In this document: piece by piece, positions 50,963-59,687 of the stretch | Layout of the letters: the number at the start of each line of letters is the position of its first letter | Position numbering within the stretch: the first letter of the stretch is position 1 | Assembly: GCA_016712565.1 (NCBI GenBank) | Contig: JADJQU010000003.1 | Span: 868,001 to 932,000, forward strand | DNA: 64,000 nucleotides | Reading direction: 5' to 3' | Source of the DNA: Planctomycetota bacterium | GTDB taxonomy: Bacteria; Planctomycetota; UBA1135; GCA-002686595 | The notes under the pieces: model-generated | Database searches by the model: none | What the model saw: the letters and a program-made list of their open reading frames with translations, nothing else | Told to the model about the DNA's origin: nothing | Translations under genes and position numbers: made by a program

Positions 50963-51838
50963 ATGCGGGGGATTGGGGCTCGCCATGCCCGGGGAATGCG
51001 CGAACGGGAGCACCCGCTCCTGCCCCGCGCCTGCATTGCGGTGGATTGGTCGGGCGCCCTGGCGACCGTGCGCTCGCGCATGTGGCTCGCGGAATCCCGC
51101 GAGCGCAGATTGGTGCGCCTGGACCGCGGCTTCACGCGCGAGGAGCTCGTCCTCGACCTGATCGCCCGCTCGCGGCGCGATCCGAGCCTCGTGGTGGGGC
51201 TCGACTTCGCCTTCTCGTTCCCCGAGTGGTTCCTGGACGAGCTCGGCTTGCGCAGCGCGCGCGAACTGTGGGCCCTCGTGGCCCGCGAGGGCGAGCGCTG
51301 GCTCGAGGATTGCTCGCCGCCCTTCTGGGGCAAGCCCCTGTGTCCCCGCCCGGAGCCCGTGCCGGGCAAGGGCCCCTGGCGCGCCACGGAGAGCGAGCAC
51401 GTCCCGATCGCGGGCATCCGGCCCAAGTCCGTGTTCCAGATCGGCGGCGCGGGCACGGTGGGCACCGGTTCGCTGCGCGGCATGCCCTTCCTGGCCGAGC
51501 TGCGGCGCGCGGGCTTCTCCATCTGGCCCTTCGATCGCGCGCGTCTGCCCCTGGTGCTGGAGATCTACCCGCGCGCGCTCACCGGTCCCGTCGACAAGTC
51601 GAGCGCCCTGGCACGATCGATGTACCTTCAGGCGCGCCACGGGGGTGAATCCAGGGCGCTGCTGGAACGGGCGGCCTCCAGCGAGGATGCCTTCGACGCC
51701 GCGGTCAGCGCCGCCTCCATGCAGCGCTTCGCCCGCGACTTCCCGCGCCTCGCCCGCCTGCCGCGCACGGCCCGCGACCGGCGCGAGGGCCGGATCTGGG
51801 TGCCGCCGCGGGATCCCGTGTTCGAGCGCTGGGCGTGA
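50963..51838 (+). CDS. DUF429-like RNase H-fold protein
   Basis: A 291-residue protein. The pattern CIAVDWSGA at residue ~24, VVGLDFAFSFP, FWGKPLCPRP, VFQIGGAGTVGTGSLRGMPF, LVLEIYPRALTG and EDAFDAAVSAASM is that of DUF429-type proteins, predicted nucleases of RNase H fold with three carboxylates (Asp in VDWSGA, Asp in GLDFAF, Glu in LEIYP, Asp in DAFDAA). No function is established that I know of. The start is uncertain between 50963 and 50996. GTGA at its end overlaps the next gene. Confidence 0.75.
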   Translation: MRGIGARHARGMREREHPLLPRACIAVDWSGALATVRSRMWLAESRERRLVRLDRGFTREELVLDLIARSRRDPSLVVGLDFAFSFPEWFLDELGLRSARELWALVAREGERWLEDCSPPFWGKPLCPRPEPVPGKGPWRATESEHVPIAGIRPKSVFQIGGAGTVGTGSLRGMPFLAELRRAGFSIWPFDRARLPLVLEIYPRALTGPVDKSSALARSMYLQARHGGESRALLERAASSEDAFDAAVSAASMQRFARDFPRLARLPRTARDRREGRIWVPPRDPVFERWA

Positions 51839-53178
51839 ACCTGGGCGGGCGGCTATCCTCGCCGCCCGCGATGCAGCCCGAGAGCGAAGGCCGGACCCTG
51901 CCCTGCGACTCCCGCCCTGCCGAGGAGCCGGGCCCGGCCGAGGGCCGCGGCGCCTTCGGCGGATTCATCGGCCCGCGCACCCTGATTGGCAACGTGCGCG
52001 TTGCGGCGCCCTATTTGTTCGACGGCTCCCACGCGCGCTGCGGGGAACTCTTGGCGCTGCCCCAGGGCTCGGCCGCGCCCTGCGAACGCGCCCACGGCGC
52101 CCTGGGCTGGTGGCAGCTCCTCCTGGATCCCCGCGGGCTCGAGGCCAGCGACGCCCCCACGGCCGCCGCGCGCACCGACTACTTCGCCCTGTGCCTGGCT
52201 GCCCACCACGCCAGCGTGGCCACCTACGTGCCCACCGACGTGGACGCGAAGATCCGCCATGCGCTGTGGTTCGAGCAGTCCGAGGAGCTCGAGCACGCGC
52301 GCATGCGCTCGCTCGCCCTGGCCCACGGCGCCTGGGAACTGGACGGCTTCAGCGCGCGCCTGGTTCCGGTCCCCGACGAGTCGGGCGCGGGTAGCGTCAG
52401 CAGCCACGACGGCGAGCGCCTCTCGGTCTGGTGCGGCGCCCTGCTTTCCTGCCAGCATTTCGGCTGGCGCGAGGCGGCCCGTGAATTCGAGGAGCGCGTG
52501 GCGGACGAGCTGGCTCGCGAGGCGCGCGGCTTCGACGCGCTGGCCCGAAGCCGGGGCCGTGAGCTCGACTGCCTGCGCGCCGCCGCGGCCTTGACCCACA
52601 ACGCGGGCGACGTGAATCAGGCGCTTTCCTCCAGCGACGCCGCGAAGGCCGCCCAGCACAGCGCCCGCTCCGGCGACGACGCCTTCGGGCGCCTGAAGGC
52701 GCGCTTCGCGGACCTTTCCACCGCGGACCCGACGCGCTTCGGCGGCGCCTTCGCCCGCGCCGGGCTGCTCTACCGCACGCTGCTCGCGGCCGAGGGCCAC
52801 CGCCACTACCCCCTGCGCCAGGCGAAGTGCCTGCGCGCCCACCCGGACCTCCTGCTCCCCGTCGGTCCGTTCCTCGATGCCTGGGGCGAGCGTCTGGCGC
52901 GCTGGCGGCCCTGGGGTGACGCGGAGCGTGCCCTGGTGGTCGCGGCCCTGCTCGACGGCTGCCGCAAGGTGCCCGGACAACTGGGCTACTACCGCGCCCT
53001 GTCGGCCTTCGAGCGCGAGCTGCCCGGAGGACTCGCGCGCCTCGCGCCACAGCTCGCGGCCTCCCAACGACGCGAATTGAAGGACTCCGCCCTGCGCCAG
53101 CGCCTGGCGCTCCCGCGCGCGTCCTTCGAGCATTCCTACGCCAAGCGCGCGCGCACGCTGCTGGACGGACGGGGCTGA
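51835..53178 (+). CDS. Unknown conserved-looking protein, coupled to DUF429-like gene
   Basis: A 447-residue cytoplasmic protein with no signal or membrane segment. I do not recognise it. Residues about 85-220 contain the helix-rich CERAHGALGWWQLLLD, DVDAKIRHALWFEQSEELEH and SVWCGALLSCQHFGWREAAR; FDALARSRGRELDCLRAAAA, ALTHNAGDVNQALS and RHYPLRQAKCLRAHPDLLLP follow. The composition suggests an all-alpha fold. It starts with a GTG overlapping the previous stop (GTGA); an ATG at 51871 is the alternative. The tight junction suggests it works with the DUF429-like protein. Confidence 0.6.
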   Translation: MNLGGRLSSPPAMQPESEGRTLPCDSRPAEEPGPAEGRGAFGGFIGPRTLIGNVRVAAPYLFDGSHARCGELLALPQGSAAPCERAHGALGWWQLLLDPRGLEASDAPTAAARTDYFALCLAAHHASVATYVPTDVDAKIRHALWFEQSEELEHARMRSLALAHGAWELDGFSARLVPVPDESGAGSVSSHDGERLSVWCGALLSCQHFGWREAAREFEERVADELAREARGFDALARSRGRELDCLRAAAALTHNAGDVNQALSSSDAAKAAQHSARSGDDAFGRLKARFADLSTADPTRFGGAFARAGLLYRTLLAAEGHRHYPLRQAKCLRAHPDLLLPVGPFLDAWGERLARWRPWGDAERALVVAALLDGCRKVPGQLGYYRALSAFERELPGGLARLAPQLAASQRRELKDSALRQRLALPRASFEHSYAKRARTLLDGRG

Positions 53179-53240
53179 CGCGCCGATTGCGGAGAAGCAG
53201 CGCGCTCGGCGGTGGTCGCGGGCCCGGGGAACCCTTCTGC

Positions 53241-53653
53241 CTACTTCGGCCGCGGGCCCCAGCCCTCGGCCGCGAGCAGCGACTCGACCCGGGCGCGGAT
53301 CTCGTCCCGGATTCGCCGCACGGCGGCCGGCGCCTGTCCCCCGGGATCCTCCAGGGGCCAGTCGTCGCGGCGCAGGCCGGGCACGTTCCGGACACTGCTC
53401 GCCGCAGCCCATGGTGATCAGCAGCGCGGCGCCCTGGGCCAGCTCCGTGGTCAAGCGCTGGGGCTCGGCCCGCGAGAGATCGACGCCCACCTCCCCCCAT
53501 GACGAGCGCCACCTCCGGATGCACGCGGGGCCCCGGGTTCGTTCCGGCGGAGATCGCCCGCGCCCGGGCCGGGTCCGCCAGCTGGTTGAAGAAGGCGGCC
53601 GCCATTTGGGAGCGGCCCGCGTTGTGCACGCAGGCGAAGATCACGCGCTTCAT
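53241..53653 (-). pseudogene. arsC: Arsenate reductase ArsC (LMW-phosphatase type), two frameshifts
   Basis: The gene encodes a thioredoxin-coupled arsenate reductase that reduces arsenate to arsenite. The N terminus MKRVIFACVHNAGRSQMAAA carries the P-loop (normally CxxNxxRS; here CVHNAGRS). An extra G in a G-run near 53493-53498 shifts the frame after EVALVM; the next frame gives VGVDLSRAEPQRLT and LLITMGCGEQCP. A second extra base near 53387-53392 shifts it again, and the third frame supplies VPGLRRDDWPLEDPGGQ and a natural stop at 53241. All catalytic parts survive once both bases are removed, so sequencing error is as likely as real decay. Confidence 0.8.
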
Positions 53654-54726
53654 GGTTGGACCCTTCCCGGCGCCGACGCAGGGGAAATGACGCCGCTTGG
53701 CCCACAGGGCCACGTGGACCAGCGCGATCAACACCGGCACCTCCACCAGGGGCCCGATCACGGCGGCGAAGGCCGCGCCGCTGTGGATGCCGAAGCTCGC
53801 GATGGCCACGGCGATCGCCAGCTCGAAGTTGTTCGAGGCCGCGGTGAAGGACAGCGTGGCCGACTCGGCGTAGCTCGCGCCCCACGCGCTTGCTCATCAG
53901 GAAGGACACGCAGAACATCACCACGAAGTAGATCAGGAGCGGCACGGCGATGCGCAGCACGTCCAGGGCAGCTCGACGATCGTCTCGCCCTTGAGCGAGA
54001 ACATGACCACGATCGTGAACAGGAGCGACACAGCGTGACCGGTCCGATGCGCGGCAGGAACTTGCGCTCGTACCATTCGCGCCCCTTGGAACCCACGAGC
54101 AGCCGGCGCGAGAGGAAGCCCGCCGCGAAGGGAATCCCCAGGTAGATCGCCACGCTGACCGCGATCTCGCCGATGCCCACGTCCACCGCCGCGCCCTCGA
54201 GGCCCAGCCAGCCCGGCAGCAGCGTGGCGAAGAACCAGGCGTAAACCGAGAAGAACAGCACCTGGAACAGGGGCGTTGAACGCCACCAAGCCGGCGCAGT
54301 ATTCCCGGTCCCCCTGGGCCAGGTCGTTCCAGACGATCACCATCGCGATGCAGCGCGAGGCCCGATCAGGATCAACCCCAGCATGTACTCGGGCTTGTCG
54401 CCCAGGAAGACCACGGCCAGGCCGAACATCAGGACCGGTCCGATCACCCAGTTCTGCACCAGCGAGAGCAAGAGCACGCGCTTGTTCTGGAACACGCGGC
54501 CGAGTTCCTCGTAGCGCACCTTGGCGAGCGGCGGGTACATCATCAGCACGAGCCCCACCGCGATCGGGATCGAGGTGGTTCCGACGCTCATTCGGTCGAG
54601 GGCCCTGGTGAATCCCGGCGCGAACTTCCCCAGGACCACCCCCAGGCCCATGGCCAGGAAGATCCAGAGGGTCAAATAGCGATCAAGGAACGAGAGGCGG
54701 CCGGCGGTGCCTTGGGACGGGCTCAT
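53654..54726 (-). pseudogene. acr3: Arsenite efflux permease Acr3 (ArsB family), about five frameshifts
   Basis: Acr3 exports arsenite across the inner membrane. Segments in order, in alternating frames, are LSFLDRYLTLWIFLAMGLG and LVQNWVIGPVLMFGLAVVFL; then IAMVIVWNDLAQGDREYCAG; then FFATLLPGWLGLEGAAVDVG and IAIYLGIPFAAG-type helix; then FTIVVMFSLKGETIVELP; then IAVPLLIYFVVMFCVSFLMS; and SNNFELAIA with ALVHVALWAKRRHF. Single-base indels lie near 54360, 54271, 54030, 53966 and 53880. No stop separates the final frame from arsC, so either a further indel has removed it or an Acr3-ArsC fusion exists; the former seems likelier because CCATGA in another frame would give the usual overlap. Confidence 0.8.
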
Positions 54727-54772
54727 GGCGTTCCTTCGGTCCGTGGCCGTGGATTCGCGATCAAGGTGGCCT

Positions 54773-54793
54773 GCTTCATCGTCATCACACGAT
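54773..54793. promoter_or_regulatory. Candidate ArsR operator between arsR and acr3
   Basis: The segment CTTCATCGTCA...ACGAT (ATCGT-N6-ACGAT, 54778-54793) closely resembles the site overlapping the arsR start at 55155-55175. The repeat of the same sequence at both gene starts in one operon suggests an ArsR-binding site. Confidence 0.45.
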
Positions 54794-54814
54794 CATTGGG
54801 GTCCTGGGGTCGAT

Positions 54815-55161
54815 TCACATCCCGCCCACGAGCGCCTTGAACCTCCGCAGCGTCCTGCGGCGATGCAGTAGCAGGTCCGCGGCCCGGAGACCTCCCCGCG
54901 AATCAGGCCGACGGCCTTGAGGACCTTCAAGTGCTGGGAAACCGTGGACTGGGCCAGGCCCAATTCCGTGACCATTTCACCGCACATGCAACTGGTCCGG
55001 CGCACCAGGGTGCGCAGGATCTGCACGCGCGCCGGATGCCCGATGGCTCGTGCGAGCATGGCCAGCTCCAGGTCCGCCCGCTGCCCCTCGACCGGCCGCG
55101 TGTCGGGCTTCTCGTTGGCAGGGGGGCAACATTCGCCCCCGTCCGTGGTCCGATGCTTCAT
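54815..55161 (-). pseudogene. arsR: ArsR-family arsenic-responsive repressor, one frameshift near the end
   Basis: The winged-helix repressor of the ars operon, which leaves its operator when arsenite binds. The core is intact: LARAIGHPARVQILRTLVRR, TSCMCGEMVTELGLAQSTVS (the CxC pair is the likely arsenite site) and QHLKVLKAVGLIRGEVSGPR. After TCYCIAA a missing base near 54851-54856 shifts the frame; the restored frame gives LRRFKALVGGM and a stop at 54815. The unshifted reading ends ~7 codons later and loses only the last helix, so even if real the change may be tolerated. The ATG at 55161 lies inside a palindrome. Confidence 0.8.
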
Positions 55162-55175
55162 CGTCAATCGACGAT
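55155..55175. promoter_or_regulatory. Candidate ArsR operator overlapping the arsR start
   Basis: A perfect inverted repeat ATCGTC-AATC-GACGAT (55160-55175) overlaps the arsR start codon. With the preceding CTTC it matches the site at 54773-54793. This position would give autorepression. Confidence 0.55.
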
Positions 55176-55639
55176 ATCTAACGCCTGCCCTCGTTCCAAC
55201 CCAGCACCCTCCGGAAGCACCGCGAGCGGACCTAGCCTTGGGCTCAGGGACTTGCCCGGGCGGCAGGCCTGCCGTGCCCGGCGTGCCGGCGCGTTCCCGG
55301 CGAGACCGTAGCCCGACCCAGGGCCGCGCAGCGCCCCATGGCCGCAGCCTCGGGCTTGGGTTGACACTTTCGGTTCCCCACTGCTAGCCTCCGAAGTGGA
55401 TCATGGCTCCAGCGCTTGCCACCACGGTTGTCGGGGACGAGTGCTCCACACCTCGCGGTGCCCTGGAACGACCCGGGGCACCGGTCCACGCTCAGGCACT
55501 CCCGCGAATCGAGCCCTGCGGCTCGCCCTGGGCGCCTGAATCCCGCTTGGACCGCTTGGACCGGTCGTACCGGTTGGAAAGCGCCGGTGGGCCCGCCGTC
55601 GCGGGTGAGCCGAGGGCCGCCCCCGCCCAAGCGGCGGGG
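55176..55639. other. Intergenic region with a sigma70-like promoter
   Basis: This stretch of about 460 bases lies between arsR (minus) and the Cys-rich protein (plus). A TTGACA at 55361-55366 followed after 18 bases by TAGCCT (55385-55390) is the best promoter candidate for the downstream gene block. An open frame runs from 55403 into the gene but its first ~80 codons show no signal sequence and look like untranslated leader. Confidence 0.45.
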
Positions 55640-56161
55640 ATGGGCCCAGCCGGGCCGCGGATCCCCCGCCGCCATCCCCTGGGCCGGATTCTGTCCCTCG
55701 TCCTGATCCTGCTTGCCGCCTTCCCCCTACGCGCCGAGGCACGCCACGGATCCGAGGACGCTCCAAGCTGTGCCCAACCAGGCTGCTGCTGCGAGGCCGC
55801 GGGCAAGAAGTGCTGCTGCAGCCATGCCAAGGCCAAGCCCGTGGCCTCCGCGCCGCGAACGGCGAAGTCCAATACTCCCGTGGGCGGCGTCCCCGCGGGC
55901 CTCCCCCATCCGCCCTCCAGCGTAAATCCCGTGGAGCCCCAGGGGGGACACTACGAGTCCGGGGACTGCGGCTGTTCCGAGCGGCGCGACCCGCTGGCTC
56001 CCAGCTCGCCACCGAGCGCGGCCCCATCCCCGGCCCCAGGCCCCCTCGCGGCGCCTCCCCTCGGAGCCCGGTCCTCGTCTGCACCCATTGGGGCCGTCCA
56101 CTCCGCGCTGCGCGCGGCCCCGCGGCCGCCGCCGCCCCGGGACATGGCCCCCCGGAACTGA
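55640..56161 (+). CDS. Secreted Cys-rich protein, probably metal-binding
   Basis: A protein of about 173 residues. The chosen ATG (55640) puts a signal peptide (LGRILSLVLILLAAFPLRAE) near the N terminus. The mature part opens with a Cys cluster, APSCAQPGCCCEAAGKKCCC, eight Cys in twenty residues, which would suit copper, zinc or another soft metal; GDCGCSERRD adds two more. The rest is Pro/Ala/Ser-rich and disordered. It precedes two Sco-type genes, so a role in copper handling is plausible. I do not recognise a family. An upstream in-frame ATG exists at 55403. Confidence 0.55.
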   Translation: MGPAGPRIPRRHPLGRILSLVLILLAAFPLRAEARHGSEDAPSCAQPGCCCEAAGKKCCCSHAKAKPVASAPRTAKSNTPVGGVPAGLPHPPSSVNPVEPQGGHYESGDCGCSERRDPLAPSSPPSAAPSPAPGPLAAPPLGARSSSAPIGAVHSALRAAPRPPPPRDMAPRN

Positions 56162-56577
56162 ATCCTGCGCCGCCGCTCTGCTGGGCGGCTTGCGGGATTC
56201 TCCGCTGGGGACCCGTACGCGAAGTTCGCCGCCAAGCCCGGCCCGCCTGCGGCCCGTTGGCTGCATCGCCGCTCCTCCGCGGTGCTGCAAGACACACGCC
56301 ATGGCGGCGCCAGGCCGGGAGTCCGCCCTCGGACGGCTCCCGCCGGCGATCTTCGAGTACAGGACACCGGCGCTCCGCCAACGTCGCCACGGCGCACGCG
56401 CCGGGCGTTTCGACGGCTCTGCGACCGCGCGCACCCTGCTGGAACGCGCCGTCGCGCCGCAAGCGACCATGGCCGAGGGCCTGGCCGCAGCGTGGACCAT
56501 CCTGACGACCGTTCCGCCCCGCCTGCCGCGGGGGCGGGAGCTGCAGGGCCCGTTCGCTTCCCTGCGATTGCGTTTCC
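56162..56577. other. Intergenic region with no supported gene
   Basis: These 416 bases between the Cys-rich gene and the first Sco-type gene are open in several frames because of high GC. No frame shows a signal peptide, conserved motif or good ribosome-binding site, so I annotate nothing. A broken gene cannot be ruled out given the indels in this area. Confidence 0.35.
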
Positions 56578-57308
56578 ATGCACAACGACGAAGTTCGTGC
56601 GCTCCAACCGCACGACACCGCCGGGGCTCCAGGATCCAAACGGCCCTGGATCGCCCTTTTCTGCGTCATGGCCGCCCTGGGGGGCCTGATGCTGCTCGCG
56701 GACGCGACCGCGCGACGACTCCGCGCCGGTGCCGAGGACCAGCGCCGCGCGACCACGACGGGACGTCACCTCGTTCCGCTCGATTGGCCGGACTTCACCC
56801 TGACGACCGAGGACCGGCGCCGGCTTGCGCTCCGCGACCTGCTGGGCAGCGTGTGGATTGCCGACGTGCTTTCCCTGCAGTGCACGGTCTGCCCTCCCCT
56901 GAGCGGCCGGATCGCCGAGGTGCAGGAGCGGCTCCAGCAAAAGTCCGTGCGCTTCGTTTCCTTCTCGATCGACCCCTCCGCGACGCCCGCAACGCTGGCC
57001 CAGCACCGCGCCAAGTACCGCCGCGCGGATCCGCAGCGCTGGACCCTGCTGCAGGCCGACCTTCGCCAGGTGCCGCGCCTGCTGGTCTGGCTCGACATGG
57101 CCGCCACGGAGGACCTGGCGCGGGCACTGCTCTGCACGCTTCGACCGCGCTTCTTCCTCGTCGATCACCAGGGCGCCTTAGGGGCTCCTACGACGCGGAG
57201 ATTCCCGAACAGCTGGTGTGGCTCGCCCACGATGCGGACGACTTGGTTCTCGCATCCGAAGCCTCCGCCCCAGCCGCACCGCAACCATCCCAAGGAGACA
57301 TCCGATGA
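56578..57308 (+). pseudogene. Sco1/SenC-like thioredoxin-fold protein, one frameshift, degenerate copper site
   Basis: A membrane-anchored Sco-like protein (helix RPWIALFCVMAALGGLMLLA near 22-41) with the thioredoxin-like domain: FTLTTEDRRRLALRDLLGSV, LSLQCTVCPPLSGRIAEVQE, VRFVSFSIDPSATPATLAQH and RFFLVDHQGAL. Sco proteins bind copper through CxxxCP plus a His before the LVD strand. Here the Cys motif is CxxCP and the His position reads Leu (CTLRPRFFLVD), so copper binding as in Sco1 is unlikely. A lost base near 57175-57185 shifts the frame; the other frame gives RGSYDAEIPEQLVWLAHDAD and ends at 57308, where TGA overlaps the ATG of the next gene. Confidence 0.75.
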
Positions 57309-59475
57309 ACAAGAATCTCTGGACCCGGCTCGGTGCCGGCGTCGCCGCCCTGATCGTGCTCATTCTCGGCACCATCCTGTTCGTCCAGCAGCGCGCCTCG
57401 CGCGACGCGGACCCCGACGGGGACGCCTCCGAGGAGGCCGAGCTCCCCGTGCTCTGGGACGCCCCGGCCTTCACCTTCCAGGACCAGCAGGGCCGCCCCG
57501 TGTCCAACGCGAGCCTGCGTGGCTCGGTTTGGATCGCCAATTTCTTCTTCACCCAGTGCACGTCGATCTGCCCGGGAATGACCGCAAAGATGGTGCTCTT
57601 GCAGACGAGCCTCTCCGGACTGGACCTCGAATTCGTGTCCTTCTCCGTGGACCCGGATCACGACACTCCCGACATCCTGGCCCGCTATGCCCAGGACTGG
57701 AACCCCGGTGAATCTCGCTGGCGGCTGTTGAGCACCACCCCCGACGGTCTGGCTCGCACCGCCGCGGGGATGAAGGTCAGCGTCCAGGCCACCGACGACG
57801 TCAAGGACCCGATTCTCCACAGCAACCGGTTCCTGCTGGTGGACGCGGAGGGCCGCGTGCGGGGCGCCTACGACAGCAGCGACGATGGGAGTCTGGAACA
57901 ACTGGTCCTGCATGCGCGCCACCTGGTGGGCGACGAGCGGGGTGCGGCGGCTTCAGGGGACGCCCTGGCGGCCCTCGACGGGAAGTCGCTGTTCAGCGCC
58001 TTGGGCTGCGCGGCCTGCCACGGGGACGTCCGCCTCGCTCCGCCCCTGGGTGGACTGCTCGGGGCCAGGGTGCCACTGGAGGGCGGCACATCCGTCATCG
58101 CCGACGCGGCCTACCTCGAGCAGTCGATCGTGGATCCCTGGGCGCTGCTCGTGGCGGGCTACGGTCCGACGATGCCGAACTACCGCGCTCACTTGAACGC
58201 GGATCGGCTGCGGGCGCTGGTCGAGTTCGTCGGAGCCGGAGAACTGCCCGGGAAGAGCGGCGCGCGCGCGGAGTCCCTGGCGACCGAACAGGCCGTCGAC
58301 CCCGTGTGCAAGATGAAGGTCACGGTGACCGCAGAGACCCCCTCGGCCGTCGTCGGCGGGCACACGACCTGGTTCTGCTGCGAGTACTGCCGGGATCGCT
58401 TCCTGACCGATCCCAAATTCCAGTCCCCGGCCGGCGCGGGGGAAGCGAAGGACGGCCAGAGCGCGACTTCGCAATCACAGCCGCGCATCGATCCCGTCTG
58501 CAAGATGGAGGTGGAGGTGAACGCGGACACGCCCTCGTCGATCTTCGAGGGTCGCACGTACTGGTTCTGCTGCGATTTCTGCCGCGAGAGCTTCGCCGCC
58601 GATCCCAGGGCTTTCGGGCCTGGAGCTCCCTCGTTGTTCGAACGGCCCGCCCAGCCGGCCGCGGAACCCGCGGGCGGCGAGTGGGCCGCGCTCTCCCCGA
58701 CGGAGCACGTCCCCGTGGCCTTCGTGCTCGACGCTGGAGCCGAGGTCGTGGACTTCTCCGGCCCCTGGGGCGTGTTCCTGTACGCCCACGTGGAAGGCCG
58801 CCAAGACTCGCCGTTCCAAATGTACGTGGTCGCCGAGACGACCGAGCCCATCCGATTGAGCGGCGGCCTGCAGGTCGTTCCCGACCACTCCTTCGACTCG
58901 GCGCCGCAGCCCCGAATCATCGTCGTTCCGGCCCTGGGGAACGAGCTTCGGAGGCTCTGCTCCAGTGGCTCAGGAGAGCCTCGCGGAAGACGGATCTGAC
59001 CATGTCCGTCTGCAACGGAGCGTTCGCCCTGGGACGGGCCGGGCTGCTCACGGGCAAGACGGTGACGCTGCACCACAGCGCCTACGGCATGTTCGCGGCG
59101 AGCTTCCCCGACGTTTCGGTGCGTCGCGGTGCGCGATACGTCGACTCCGGCACCGTGGCCACGGCCGGCGGCCTGTCCTCGGGGATCGACCTGGCCCTGC
59201 ATGCCGTGGACCGCTTCTTCGGCCGCAAGGCCGCGCTCCGCACGGCGCTGGACCTGGAATACCAGGGCACCGGTTGGACGGATCCGGATTCAAACACGGC
59301 CTACCTCGAGCGGCCGATCTCGACCGCGGAGCATCCCCTGTGCCCTGTGTGCGAGATGGAGGTCCTCCCCACCGCCCCCCTGCGCCGCGAGCACGAAGGG
59401 CGCACGTACCTGTTCTGCGCGGAGGGCTGCAAGACGATGTTCGAGCGGATGCCCGAGAAGTTCGTGTTTCAGTAG
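57305..59475 (+). pseudogene. Sco - cytochrome c - YHS - YHS - DJ-1 - YHS fusion protein, one frameshift
   Basis: With one base restored this is a single ~723-residue membrane-anchored protein. An N-terminal helix (AALIVLILGTILFVQQ) leads to a Sco domain with intact copper ligands (FFTQCTSICPGMT and His in ILHSNRFLLVD). Next is a cytochrome c domain (LGCAACHGDVRLAPP, Met in GYGPTMPNYR), two YHS-type metal domains (DPVCKMKVTV with WFCCEYCRDRF; DPVCKMEVEV with WFCCDFCRESF), a DJ-1/PfpI domain (VAFVLDAGAEVVDFSGPWGV; nucleophile Cys in SVCNGAFALG), and a final YHS domain (CPVCEMEVLP with LFCAEGCKTMF). A lost G in the G-run near 58936-58939 breaks the DJ-1 domain; the unshifted frame stops at 58999. 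Copper or other soft-metal handling with redox chemistry is inferred. Confidence 0.78.
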
Positions 59476-59687
59476 CGGCCGCGCTCCGCGCTCCGCGGGG
59501 GGAACGCTGGCACCGGAGGCGGGCACCCTCCGGCCTGGGATCCCCCGCGGGCGCGGGCGAAACGCCCAATCGTGGGGCCCGCGGCACTGGGTCGTCGCAC
59601 GGATCCTCGGACACGGCGTTGCCCGACGCACAGGCCCTGGACCATGGTCCGGCGGCTTCTGCGCAGTAGCGCGGCGCGGGTACGGCC

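Noticed and set aside
53241..54726. A natural Acr3-ArsC fusion protein
   Set aside because: The frames join without a stop, but the area is full of single-base indels and another frame has CCATGA exactly at the arsC start, which would give a normal overlap.
56088..57308. A separate 406-codon plus-strand gene from 56088
   Set aside because: Only its last ~45 codons carry sense; they are the frameshifted end of the Sco-like gene. The first part is a shadow.
58930..58945. Programmed ribosomal frameshifting in the Sco/DJ-1 fusion
   Set aside because: There is no recognised slippery heptamer with a following structure, and similar indels hit unrelated neighbouring genes, so error or mutation is simpler.
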